The notes under the pieces were generated by a model. That model was not told the DNA's origin. It worked only from the letters and a program-made list of their open reading frames with translations, and did not search any database. Below, one piece after another: positions 51,932 to 60,370 of a stretch of 64,000 nucleotides of DNA (its first letter is position 1; every line of letters begins with the position of its first letter). A program made the translations under genes and the position numbers. Origin of the DNA: Rhodococcoides corynebacterioides NBRC 14404 (lineage in GTDB: Bacteria > Actinomycetota > Actinomycetes > Mycobacteriales > Mycobacteriaceae); the NCBI RefSeq assembly GCF_001894765.1, contig NZ_BCWV01000002.1:558001-622000 (forward strand). The letters run 5' to 3'.

Positions 51932-51951
<20 letters not shown>

Positions 51952-53329
51952 GCGCCGGCACCGCCGACCGGTCCAGCTTTCCTCGCGGTGTTCGGGGCAG
52001 CGCGTCGGTCACGACCACTCGGGTCGGCCGCGACGGCACGTCCAACGACGTCCGGAGGTGCCGCCGCAGGGCGGCGCGGTCGACGGGTCCGTCCGTCACG
52101 ATCGCCGCCACCGGAACCGCGCCCATCCGGGGGTGCGGCGCCCCCACGCAGGCCGCCTCGACGACCCCGGGGTACGACAGCAGCGCCCGCTCGACGTCCG
52201 CCGGCTCGACCTTCAGCGCCCCCCGCGAGATGGTGTCCGACACACGACCGGACAGGAACAGCCAGCGGCCTTCGACACGGCCGCGGTCGCCGACGTCGAA
52301 CCACCCGTCGACGGGACCGTCCACCGGGAGCGACGACTCGTCGGTGAGGTAGCCGTCGAAGAGCATGTCGCTGCGCACGTGGACCACGCCGTCGTCGATC
52401 CGCACGTCGACGCCCGAGACCACCCGGCCCGACGACCCCGCGGGCACGGCGTCGTCCGAGGCCGCGACGGACACCAGGGACAGCTCCGACGCCCCGTAGA
52501 AGTGCACGACGCGCGCGCCGGGCAGTCGAGCGGCGAGCGACGCGCGCGCCGGTTCGGGCCAGAACGCGCCGGACGACAACACCTCTCGAACCGACTGCAA
52601 CGGGCCGCCGAGTCCGGCGACGACGTCGACGGCCAACGTGGGCACCGTGTACAGGTGGGTCGGATCGGCCCCCGCGCCGTCCCCGGCGGACAGCGGGCGC
52701 AGGTCCACCGCGGCCCCTCGGCCCAGCGCGTGGATCACCCCGTACAGGAAGTGCGTGTGGTCGAGCACGCCGGGCGTCGCGACACGCGCATCGGCATCGA
52801 TCGTGAACTCCTCGTCACTGCGATCGAGCGTGCGCGACCAGGACGACCGGGACCGCACGAACACCTTCGGTCGACCCGACGTCCCCGACGTCAGCCCCGC
52901 CAGCAACTCCGCGCTCTCGTCGACCGAGGGGAGCGCGGCGTCCCGGCCGCGCGCCACGTCCGACGGCGTCACCAGGGGACCGGCGTACCCGAGGTGCCGC
53001 AGGCGGGCATGCAGCCGCGGAGCGGCCACCACCTCCCGCGGTCCACCGACGGCCAGCACCGACGCCAGGCGGTCCGCGGTCAGGTGCCGATGCAACAGCA
53101 GTACCGAGGACCCGGCCCGGATCGCACCCAGCACGGCCGCCACCGACCCGACATCCGACGACGGCAGGACCGCGGTCCGCCGGTCGCCGACCCACCGCCC
53201 CGCGGCACGGCCCGACGCCTCCCACAGCTCGCGGTACGTCGTCGACCTCGTCGCATCCACGAGGGCGACCCCGTCGGGCCGGTCCCGCGCCCACCGCCCG
53301 ATGCGGGCGTCGATCGGCTCACCGATCAC
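51932..53329 (-). CDS. ANL-superfamily acyl-CoA ligase / AMP-binding protein, last gene of the BioY operon
   Basis: A 465-residue adenylate-forming enzyme, on the short side. The P-loop-like motif is LLAGLTSGTSGRPKVFVRS, then VVHFYGASELS, GWFDVGDRGRVEGRWLFLSGR, and a C-terminal PRTPRGKLDRSAV with the catalytic Lys. It probably activates a carboxylic acid. In Bacillus a ligase and thiolase (YhfT/YhfS) are likewise linked to a BioY gene. Here all five genes are on one strand, so it may act in pimelate or biotin-precursor metabolism. The substrate is unproven. ATG at 53329 overlaps EcfT by 11 bp. Confidence 0.85.
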
Positions 53330-53963
53330 GGTCGTCCCCGTCGTCCGCTTCGTCTCCGTCGTCTCCGTCGTCCACGCCCCTCGCGACGAGGCTGTCGCCC
53401 AGGGCGTCGGCCGTCCGCAACGCCCGCACCACGACGGGTGTGGCCAGCGCCGCGACGGACCACTGCAGTCCCCGTGCCTTCCGCGCCTCCGACACCTGCC
53501 GGACGATGTCCGTGAGTACCGGCACCAGTCGGATGGTCAGCGCGAGCAGCAGACCCACCCGATCGGGATCGACGCCGACTCGCCGCAGCGGCCCGAGCGC
53601 GCGGCCGACGGTGTCGAGCATCGCCGTGACTCTCGTGGTCAGCGTCACCAACCCGGCGGCGCCGACGGTCGCCAGGAGGACGCCGCACACCACCGTCGCG
53701 CGGGCGGGAGTGGTCAACCACACCTGGAACGCCGCGATGACGACGATCATCCACAGCAACGGCCGCAGCTGCGCGAGCAGCACGCGCGGACCGAATCCCG
53801 CCACGGCGTACGCCGCGGTCACCGCGACGAGCGCGGCGGCGACGTCGACGGGCCGCCGGACGAGGACCAGGATCGCGATCACCGCGGCCATGAGCAGCAG
53901 CAGCTTCGCCCCCGCGGGCAGGCGGTGCAGCAGCGACGTCCCCGGTCGGTACAGGCCGATCAT
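53319..53963 (-). CDS. bioN: ECF transporter T component (EcfT/BioN-like)
   Basis: A 214-residue membrane protein of the energy-coupling-factor class. It has several hydrophobic helices (AKLLLLMAAVIAILVLV, AAALVAVTAAYAVAGF, PLLWMIVVIAAFQVWL, LLALTIRLVPVL) and the two coupling motifs EARKARG and SLVARGV that contact the ATPase. The C-terminus is an Asp-rich tail. The ATG at 53963 overlaps the EcfA stop (ATGA). With BioY and EcfA it should form a biotin importer. Confidence 0.9.
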   Translation of the reverse strand: MIGLYRPGTSLLHRLPAGAKLLLLMAAVIAILVLVRRPVDVAAALVAVTAAYAVAGFGPRVLLAQLRPLLWMIVVIAAFQVWLTTPARATVVCGVLLATVGAAGLVTLTTRVTAMLDTVGRALGPLRRVGVDPDRVGLLLALTIRLVPVLTDIVRQVSEARKARGLQWSVAALATPVVVRALRTADALGDSLVARGVDDGDDGDEADDGDDRDR

Positions 53964-54640
53964 TCGAGCAGTGCCCGGTACGCCGGGATCGCCTCCGCGG
54001 GGGGTCCGTCGAACGCGATGCCGCCGTCGTGCACGACGACGACGCGATCGACGTCCGCGAGCAGATCGAGGTGATGGGTGACCACGACGAGCTGGAGGTC
54101 CAGCTCGGCCAGCACCCGGCCCACCAACCGTGTGTTGCGCAGGTCCAGCAGAGTGGTGGGCTCGTCCGCCACCAGGATCTTCGGGCGGCGAATCACCACG
54201 GCACCGATGGCCAACATCTGCTTCTGCCCGCCGGAGAGCAGATGGGCGGGGTGATCCGCGTGTCCGGCCAGGCCGAACCGCTCGAGCGTCTCGGCGACGC
54301 GGTCGGCCACCTCTGCCTTCGAGGCGCCGCTGCGGCGTAGCGAGAACGCGAGGTCCTCCGCGACGGTCGGCATGACGATCTGGTTGTCGGGGTCGGTGAA
54401 GACGAACCCCACCCGGCGTCGGACCGCCGCCCCCTTCTTCGCCACGTCGAGGCCGTCGACCACCACGCGTCCCGACGTCGGCGTCACCAGACCGTTGATC
54501 ATGCGGGCCAGCGTCGACTTGCCGGACCCGTTGGATCCGACGATGCCGATGCGCCGCTCGGTGAGCGTCAACGACACCTCGCGCAGCACGGGCCGGTCGC
54601 CGTAGCCGTGCCGGACCTTCTCGAACCTGATCTCGCTCAC
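53960..54640 (-). CDS. bioM: ECF transporter ATPase (EcfA/BioM-like)
   Basis: A 226-residue ATPase. Walker A is GSNGSGKSTLARMI, Q-loop VFTDPDNQIVMPTVAEDLAF (the PDNQI pattern typical of ECF ATPases), signature LLSGGQKQML, Walker B ILVADEPTTLLDL, and H-loop VVVTHHLDLLA. Works as the energy unit for BioY through EcfT. The GTG at 54640 has GGGGGA upstream. A single ATPase gene is present, which fits the BioMNY arrangement. Confidence 0.92.
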   Translation of the reverse strand: MSEIRFEKVRHGYGDRPVLREVSLTLTERRIGIVGSNGSGKSTLARMINGLVTPTSGRVVVDGLDVAKKGAAVRRRVGFVFTDPDNQIVMPTVAEDLAFSLRRSGASKAEVADRVAETLERFGLAGHADHPAHLLSGGQKQMLAIGAVVIRRPKILVADEPTTLLDLRNTRLVGRVLAELDLQLVVVTHHLDLLADVDRVVVVHDGGIAFDGPPAEAIPAYRALLE

Positions 54641-54653
54641 GCCGCGTCCCCCG

Positions 54654-55775
54654 TCACGCCGAGATCCTCTCGACGACCATGGCGATGCCCTGGCCGCCGC
54701 CGATCGCACAGGCCGCCAGCCCGAGCGCCGAGGGGAGTCCGTCGCCACGCGTCATACGAGCAGCCAACCGCACGAGCAACAGCGCCCCGGACGCGCCCCA
54801 CGGATGACCCAGGGCGATCGCGCCGCCGTCGGGACACACGCGGTCAGGATCGAGGCCCGCCCGATCGATCACCGCGAGGGCGACCGATGCGAAGGCCTCG
54901 GTGATCTCGATCGTGCCGAGGTCGCCGACCGTGCAGCCGGCCCGTCGCAACGCCGCGTCGATCGCCGGCACCGGCGCCAGACCGGGCAGCGCCGGGTCCG
55001 CACCGGCGACGGCCCACGAGCGCACCGCCAGGCACGGGCCCTCGGCGCGATCGCGCGTCGTCACGGCCAGCACCGCGGCGCCGTCCGAGATCCCGCAGGA
55101 GTTGCCCGCCGTCGCCGTCCCGCCGTCACCGAACGCGGCGGGCAGGCGGGCCAGGCGCTCCGCGGTGAGTCCGGCGCGGATGCGGCGGTCCCGCGTCTCG
55201 CCGTGCAGCGGCACGATCTCGTCGGTGAAGTCCGCGGCCGCAGCCAGCCGGTGGGAGCGGGCCGCGTAGGCATCCTGCTGCGCGCGGGTGATCCCCAGGG
55301 TGCGGGCCAGGTCGTCGGCAGCGGGACCCATGTCGGGGTCCGGGGTGCCGACCGGGGTGAAGGGCGCGCGGGTGTAGCGCGTCGGGGCACCGTCGCCGAC
55401 CGGGGGCCACGAGCGCCACGGGGCGGTACTCGCCGATTCGACGCCACCGGCGAGGACGAGCTCCGCATCGCCCGCCCGGACCCGCGACGCCGCCTGGCCG
55501 ACGGCGTCCAGTCCGGACCCGCACTGCCGGTCCACGGTGACGCCGGGAACCTCGTGCCCGAGTCCGGCCTGGAGTGCGGCGACGCGGGCGACGTCGCCCC
55601 CGGGACCGAGGCAGTTGCCGAGCACGACGTCGTCGATCGGGCCGAGGTGCGCCACCCGATCGGCTACGTCGGTGAGCACGGCGGCGGCCAGATCGGCCGC
55701 GGTGAGGTCGCGGAACCCGTGTCCGGCGGTACCGACGGGGGTGCGGCGGGCGGCGACGAGGACGGTGTCCCTCAC
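54654..55775 (-). CDS. Thiolase (acetyl-CoA C-acetyltransferase family) in the BioY operon
   Basis: A 373-residue thiolase. N-terminal VAARRTPVGTAGHGFRDLTA, active-site Cys in VTVDRQCGSGLDAVGQAA, GNSCGISDGAAVLAVTTRD, C-terminal His in ALGHPWGASGALLLVRL, and final Cys in ACAIGGGQGIAMVVE are all present. It can condense or cleave acyl-CoAs. The GTG at 55775 overlaps the BioY stop (GTGA). Together with the acyl ligase of the same operon it may build or break down a dicarboxylate or biotin-related acyl chain; compare the YhfS/YhfT pair next to BioY in Bacillus. Confidence 0.9.
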   Translation of the reverse strand: MRDTVLVAARRTPVGTAGHGFRDLTAADLAAAVLTDVADRVAHLGPIDDVVLGNCLGPGGDVARVAALQAGLGHEVPGVTVDRQCGSGLDAVGQAASRVRAGDAELVLAGGVESASTAPWRSWPPVGDGAPTRYTRAPFTPVGTPDPDMGPAADDLARTLGITRAQQDAYAARSHRLAAAADFTDEIVPLHGETRDRRIRAGLTAERLARLPAAFGDGGTATAGNSCGISDGAAVLAVTTRDRAEGPCLAVRSWAVAGADPALPGLAPVPAIDAALRRAGCTVGDLGTIEITEAFASVALAVIDRAGLDPDRVCPDGGAIALGHPWGASGALLLVRLAARMTRGDGLPSALGLAACAIGGGQGIAMVVERISA

Positions 55776-56353
55776 ACCGCTGTCGTCGTCCGTCGCGGAG
55801 CGATCAGGCCGGGGTAGGCGCGGTGCACGCCCTTCGCGACCACGGTGGCGACGACGACCTTGACGAGGTCGCCGGGGATGTAGGCGCCGGTGGAGGCGAT
55901 GGCCGCGCCGACACCGAGATCGGTGCGCAGGAGCAGTCCGAGAACGCCGAGGACGTAGATGACGAGGATGCCGCCGACGACGTTGATCGCCAGCCCGGCC
56001 CACAGCGGGTAGCGGGGAACGATCAGTCGCGTCGCGGCGCCGATGACGGCGGCGCCGGCGACCCAGCCGACGAGGTAACCGACCGTGGGTCCGGCGAAGA
56101 CGCCCAGTCCACCGCGTCCCCCGGAGAGCAGTGGCAGACCGATGGCGACGAGGGCGAGCAGCACGAGAACGGCGCCGGCGCCCTTGCGTGCGCCGAGGAT
56201 CGCCCCGGCCAGGATCACGCCGAGCGTCTGCAGCGTGATCGGGACGCCGCTGATGCCGACGGTGATGGCGCCCGGGAGTCCCAGAGCGGCGATGAGGGCG
56301 GCGAACACGGCGACCTGCGCGAGGTCGCGAGCGGTCAGGCGGGACGAGGACAC
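55772..56353 (-). CDS. bioY: BioY biotin transporter S component
   Basis: A 193-residue membrane protein. Hallmarks are ALIAALGLPGAITVGISGVPITLQTLGVILAGAILGARKGAGAVLVLLALVAIGLPLLSGGRGGLG (helices 1-3 region) and FAGPTVGYLVGWVAGA. BioY binds biotin in the membrane and joins EcfT/EcfA to import it. The GTG at 56353 has AGGAG upstream. A perfect BioQ-type operator 27 bp before the start indicates repression when biotin is plentiful. Confidence 0.94.
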   Translation of the reverse strand: MSSSRLTARDLAQVAVFAALIAALGLPGAITVGISGVPITLQTLGVILAGAILGARKGAGAVLVLLALVAIGLPLLSGGRGGLGVFAGPTVGYLVGWVAGAAVIGAATRLIVPRYPLWAGLAINVVGGILVIYVLGVLGLLLRTDLGVGAAIASTGAYIPGDLVKVVVATVVAKGVHRAYPGLIAPRRTTTAV

Positions 56354-56379
56354 CGAGGCTCCTGTGGTGGTCGGACGAG

Positions 56380-56400
56380 GACTTGAACGGTGTTCAAGTC
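56380..56400. promoter_or_regulatory. BioQ-type operator before bioY
   Basis: GACTTGAAC-GGT-GTTCAAGTC is a perfect 9-bp inverted repeat with a 3-bp spacer. Its core TGAAC-N3-GTTCA matches the BioQ (TetR-family) site described for actinobacterial biotin genes. On the minus strand a -10-like TAGGTT (56411-56406) lies just upstream, so a bound repressor would cover the transcription start. Confidence 0.8.
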
Positions 56401-56422
56401 GGCCCAACCTAACAGGAACGCC

Positions 56423-57409
56423 TCAGAGCGACGCGACCAGTTCCTCCAACGTGCGCTGCGACGAGTACCGCGGATGCCATCCCAACTCTCGCTTGGCCTT
56501 CGAGGTGTCCATGACCACCGACGTCCGCGCGACGTGGATCCACTCGACCAACGACGGGACGAACGGCAGTCGCCGCAGGGTCGCCGAGGCCGCAGTGCCC
56601 AGCACCGCCGGGACCCGGACCGGAATCGCGCCGAGCGCTGAGGCCACCGTCGACAACGTCACAGTGCCGTCGCCGGCGATGTTGAAGGCACCCGGTTCCG
56701 CGTCGGTGGTGACCGTGACGGCGATCGCCGCGGCGACGTCGTCGTGATGGACCAACTGCAGCGGATGACCCGGATCGGGGAAGACGGGCCCGGGGACCTT
56801 GCCGATCAGTGAGCCGAGCGGACCCGGCAGAGCCGACGCGAGCTGACGCCACGGCATCGAGTCCGCCAGTGCCGGCGCCTTCGGGCCCGCGACGATGCAC
56901 GGCCGCAGCACGAACACCTCGAGGTCCGATCCGCCGGTCACCTCGGTGAGGACCCGCTCCAGTTCGGCCTTCTGCTCGGAGTAGTAGTGCTCCGCCGATC
57001 CCCGCGTCGTGGTGTCCTCGGTGAGCGGCGTGCGGTTGTCCGCGTGGTAGCCGTACGCCGCCACCGAGGAGGTGTAGACCAGGCGCGTCGGGCGCTGCGC
57101 CGACACCGTCGCCTCGAAGACGTTCCGGGTGCCCTCGAGATTGATGCGGGCGCTCTCCGTCCGCGAACCCATGATGAGGAACGCGAGGTGCACGACGACG
57201 TCCGCGTCGGCCACGAAGTCCTCGACCGCCGCACGGTCGAGGATGTCCCCTCGGCGGTACTCCGTCTTGGTCCACCCGTGCGCGGACGGGTCGAACGGTC
57301 GACGGGCCATACCCAGGATGCGATCGACCCCCGCGTCGCGCTCGAGAGCGTCGACGGTCGAGATTCCGATCTCGCCGGTCGGTCCGGTGACGGCCACGGT
57401 GATTCCCAT
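56423..57409 (-). CDS. NAD-dependent epimerase/dehydratase-family protein
   Basis: A 328-residue extended short-chain dehydrogenase. NAD loop VAVTGPTGEIGISTV; VVHLAFLIMGS; active-site Ser/Tyr/Lys region YTSSVAAYGYHADN and HYYSEQKAELE (YxxxK). It probably acts on a nucleotide-sugar or a lipid-linked alcohol. The ATG at 57409 is used, with only a weak ribosome binding site. It precedes the BioY operon by 69 bp on the same strand but is separated by the BioQ-type operator, so likely independent. Confidence 0.85.
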   Translation of the reverse strand: MGITVAVTGPTGEIGISTVDALERDAGVDRILGMARRPFDPSAHGWTKTEYRRGDILDRAAVEDFVADADVVVHLAFLIMGSRTESARINLEGTRNVFEATVSAQRPTRLVYTSSVAAYGYHADNRTPLTEDTTTRGSAEHYYSEQKAELERVLTEVTGGSDLEVFVLRPCIVAGPKAPALADSMPWRQLASALPGPLGSLIGKVPGPVFPDPGHPLQLVHHDDVAAAIAVTVTTDAEPGAFNIAGDGTVTLSTVASALGAIPVRVPAVLGTAASATLRRLPFVPSLVEWIHVARTSVVMDTSKAKRELGWHPRYSSQRTLEELVASL

Positions 57410-57466
57410 GTCCGACAGATGCCCCCGAACGGGTCGTCTCAAGCGTCCCGGTGCAAGGATCGACCC

Positions 57467-58591
57467 ATGGCCGACCTCTCCGCGGTGCTCGCCTCACTTC
57501 GTCGGGCCCCGGACGTCGAGGCGGACAACCTGACCGCCGTCGACGCGTCGGACCGTCTGATCCTCGCGGAGGCCGACGCCGCGTTGGCCGAGGTGGACGG
57601 TGACCGCGTGGCGGTCGTCGGCGACCGGTACGGGGCCCTCACCCTCGGCGCCGCGGCTGCGCACGGGCTGACCGGCATCAGAGTGCACCAGGATCCGATC
57701 ACCGGTGAACAGGCGACGGCGCGCAACGCCGCTCGGCTGGACCTGGACTCGGTGTACCGCAACCACGACCTCGACGAGGCGCTGCTTCGCGGCGCCCGCG
57801 TGGTGCTGCTGCAGTTGCCTCGGGGTCTCGCCGAGCTGACCGAGATCGCGGAAGCCGTGGCGCGCTGGGCCGACCCCGCGGTGACGGTGTACTCCGCCGG
57901 CCGGCTCAAGCACATGTCGCGATCGATGAACGACGTCCTCGCGCGCAGTTTCGGCGAGGTGGCCGCCACTCGAGCCGCCCAGAAGTCACGTGGACTGATC
58001 GCGCGCGGACCGGTGCGCACCGACCCGCCGACGTTCCCCGCACGCACGACGGTGCCGGAGCTCGAGCTGACCGTCGTCGCCCACGGCGCCGTCTTCGCCG
58101 GCGGCGCCCTCGACGTGGGCACTCGCGTGCTCCTGCGACACGTCGACCGCGTCGCGCCGGACGCCCGCCGCATCGTCGACCTCGGATGCGGCACAGGGCT
58201 TCTCGCGATCGCCGCCGCCCGCGCCCGGCCGGAGGCGACGGTGGTCGCGAGCGACCGGTCCGCCGCCGCCGTGGCATCCGCGCGAGCGACCGCCGACCTG
58301 GCGGGGGTGACCCTCACCGTGCGGCGCGAGGACGCGCTCGCCGACGAGCCCGACGCCGGAGTCGACGTGGTGCTGTGCAACCCGCCGTTCCACGAGCACA
58401 CGGCCGTCCACACCGGTGGCGCGGAGAAGCTCGTCCGCGCCGCCGCGCGAGTCCTGCGACCGGGTGGCGAGATGTGGACCGTCTACAACGGTCACCTGCA
58501 CCACCGGGGGTTGCTGGCGCGCACCGTCGGGCCGACCGAGATCGTGGACCGGACCCCGAAATTCGTCGTCACGCGCAGCGTGCGGGTGTGA
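57467..58591 (+). CDS. RlmG/RsmC-like methyltransferase
   Basis: A 374-residue two-domain methyltransferase. An N-terminal degenerate domain (VAVVGDRYGALTLGAAAAHG, VLLQLPRGLAELTEIAE) precedes a C-terminal active one: IVDLGCGTGLLAIAAARARP, VVASDRSAAAV, and NPPFHEHTAVHTG, the NPPF motif of N2-guanine methyltransferases. This fits RlmG (23S rRNA) or RsmC (16S rRNA) type enzymes; I cannot separate them by eye. AAGGA lies 8 nt before the ATG at 57467. Its last codons sit in a 26-bp tandem duplication. Confidence 0.87.
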   Translation: MADLSAVLASLRRAPDVEADNLTAVDASDRLILAEADAALAEVDGDRVAVVGDRYGALTLGAAAAHGLTGIRVHQDPITGEQATARNAARLDLDSVYRNHDLDEALLRGARVVLLQLPRGLAELTEIAEAVARWADPAVTVYSAGRLKHMSRSMNDVLARSFGEVAATRAAQKSRGLIARGPVRTDPPTFPARTTVPELELTVVAHGAVFAGGALDVGTRVLLRHVDRVAPDARRIVDLGCGTGLLAIAAARARPEATVVASDRSAAAVASARATADLAGVTLTVRREDALADEPDAGVDVVLCNPPFHEHTAVHTGGAEKLVRAAARVLRPGGEMWTVYNGHLHHRGLLARTVGPTEIVDRTPKFVVTRSVRV

Positions 58592-58619
58592 CGGTCACGC
58601 GCAGCGTGCGGGTGTGACG
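58568..58619. repeat. 26-bp tandem duplication spanning a stop codon
   Basis: Two identical 26-bp copies lie at 58568-58593 and 58594-58619; each starts GTCACGCGCAGCG and ends GTGTGACG. The first encodes the C-terminal VTRSVRV and stop of the methyltransferase. The second, after the stop, is non-coding in that frame. It ends 2 bp before the stop of the convergent DUF5709 gene. It is a second case of a duplicated gene end in this window. Confidence 0.9.
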
Positions 58620-58621
58620 GT

Positions 58622-59089
58622 CTACTCGAAGAAGGACCCGGCGTCCTCGGGGGTGCCGTCGATCTGGCCTCGGTGCGTGGCCGAGTTCTCCACCACGACG
58701 CCGTCGACGATCTCGGCCTCCTTGTCGGGGTTCGCTGCGTCCGCACCGTCGACCTCGTCGGCGATGTAGTCGTTCTCGTCCGGACTGTCCACGACGCGGT
58801 CGACGAGGTCCTCCGTGAGGTCGTCGTCGGGCGTCGCCGCGACGGGGATCTCGGGGGCGTCCTCGGGTTGGACGTCGGGGACCTCCTCGGCGAGCTTCTG
58901 GTCGAGGGACTCGCCTTCGCGCGCCTCGCGTTCCGTGGTGCCGAACTTGTCCGCCTCGGCCCAGGAGTCCGGCGGGGTCACCACGTCGTCGACGTCGTCG
59001 GTTCCGCGCACTTCGTCGGAATCCAGGCTCTCGCTCGGATCGAGGGTGTCGCCCGGGCCGTCTTCGATGCCGCCGTCTTCGATACTCAT
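58622..59089 (-). CDS. DUF5709-family acidic protein
   Basis: A 155-residue, very acidic, Asp/Glu-rich protein with no cysteine. It contains DTLDPSESLDSDEVRGTDDVDDVVTPPDSW, KFGTTEREAREGESLDQKLAEEVPD, and a conserved C-terminal HRGQIDGTPEDAGSFFE. This matches the actinobacterial DUF5709 family as I know it; function unknown, often linked to stress or stationary phase. The ATG at 59089 begins after MSIEDGG. A much longer upstream frame is Arg/His/Gln-rich antisense sequence. Confidence 0.82.
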   Translation of the reverse strand: MSIEDGGIEDGPGDTLDPSESLDSDEVRGTDDVDDVVTPPDSWAEADKFGTTEREAREGESLDQKLAEEVPDVQPEDAPEIPVAATPDDDLTEDLVDRVVDSPDENDYIADEVDGADAANPDKEAEIVDGVVVENSATHRGQIDGTPEDAGSFFE

Positions 59090-59308
59090 GACCGTTCTGT
59101 TGCCGGTCGGTGGAGGGGCGAAACCCGCACTCGACTCGACTTCGACACACGTCGACGGGGCGCGTCCTAGTACAGTCCGTTTTGTCCGATCGATGTCCGG
59201 ACGCCGGGAACTCTCCGGCGGGGCCGGTCGTTGAACGGTTCGACAGGCGACCGACCCCGCCGCCCACGGCGAGCGAGGGTCGATCCACACACGAAAGGGA
59301 GAGACACG

Positions 59309-60151
59309 GTGCGCACTTCCAGCAACCCGGTGTTCCGCAATCTGCCCAAGCAGACGGGGGGCGGCTACGCCTCCTTCGGTTCGGCCGCCGCCGGTGCCGG
59401 AGCGGCCACCCAGCAGTTCGGTCAGCCGGCCCCGCAGCCGTACACGACCGCGGACTCGCAGCGGGCCATGACGATCGACGACGTCGTCACCAAGACCGGT
59501 GTCACGCTCGGCGTCCTCACCGTGACGGCGATCATCTCCTACGTCATGGCGAGCAACAATCCGAGCCTCGCCCCGATGTTCGTCATCGGCGGCGGCCTGA
59601 TCGGCTTCGTCCTGGTCCTCGTGGCCACCTTCGGTCGCAAGATGGACAACCCGGCGATCGTGCTCGCCTACGCGGCATTCGAGGGCGTCTTCCTCGGTGC
59701 GCTGTCGCTGCTGTTCACGGGTCCGATGTTCGGTGTGAACGACGGCAGCGGACTGATCGTTCAAGCCGTGCTCGGCACGTTCGGTGTGTTCTTCGGCATG
59801 CTGATCGTCTACAAGACGGGTGCCATCCGCGTCACGCCGCGCTTGACCCGCATGGTGATCGGCGCCCTCATCGGTGTCGTCGTGCTCATGCTCGGCAACC
59901 TGATCGCGTCGTTCTTCATGGACGGTGGCTTCGGTCTGCGTGACGGCGGACCGATCGCGATCATCTTCAGCCTGGTCTGCATCGGTATCGCCGCGTTCAG
60001 CTTCCTGCTGGACTTCGACCAGGCGGACCGGCTCATCCGCGCTCAGGCTCCGGCCAAGGCGGCCTGGGGCGTGGCCCTCGGCCTCACCATCACCCTGGTC
60101 TGGCTCTACATCGAGATCCTGCGTCTGCTGAGCTACTTCCAGAACGACTAG
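59309..60151 (+). CDS. Bax inhibitor-1 / YccA family membrane protein
   Basis: A 280-residue membrane protein. A ~50-residue polar, Gly/Gln-rich N-terminus (SSNPVFRNLPKQTGGGYASFG) precedes about seven helices, including TLGVLTVTAIISYVMA, GGGLIGFVLVLVATFG and AFEGVFLGALSLLFTG. The late loop FSLLLDFDQADRLIRAQAPAKAAWG has the Asp pair seen in BI-1 pH sensors. It is a large actinobacterial BI-1 type. The GTG at 59309 follows AAGGGAGAG. A hairpin terminator follows the stop. Confidence 0.88.
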   Translation: MRTSSNPVFRNLPKQTGGGYASFGSAAAGAGAATQQFGQPAPQPYTTADSQRAMTIDDVVTKTGVTLGVLTVTAIISYVMASNNPSLAPMFVIGGGLIGFVLVLVATFGRKMDNPAIVLAYAAFEGVFLGALSLLFTGPMFGVNDGSGLIVQAVLGTFGVFFGMLIVYKTGAIRVTPRLTRMVIGALIGVVVLMLGNLIASFFMDGGFGLRDGGPIAIIFSLVCIGIAAFSFLLDFDQADRLIRAQAPAKAAWGVALGLTITLVWLYIEILRLLSYFQND

Positions 60152-60161
60152 CACCACACGC

Positions 60162-60197
60162 ACACCAGCCCCCGACCTCGTGGTCGGGGGCTGGTGT
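60162..60197. terminator. Hairpin after the Bax inhibitor-1 family gene
   Basis: Perfect 16-bp arms ACACCAGCCCCCGACC / GGTCGGGGGCTGGTGT enclose a TCGT loop. It begins 11 bp after the stop. Only weak T content follows. Confidence 0.8.
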
Positions 60198-60370
60198 CGT
60201 TCGTGGGTGGTGCATCCCGACGAGCCGTGGACCCGTCGACGTCGATGCCCGAGCCGTGGGCTCGACTCGCGCATCGGCGCCGGGTGCTAGCGGGGCACCT
60301 GACGCTCACCATTCCCGGTCCCGGGGACGTTCAATCCTGGTCGGGAACCGGGGATGGCGTGCGCGGCCCG

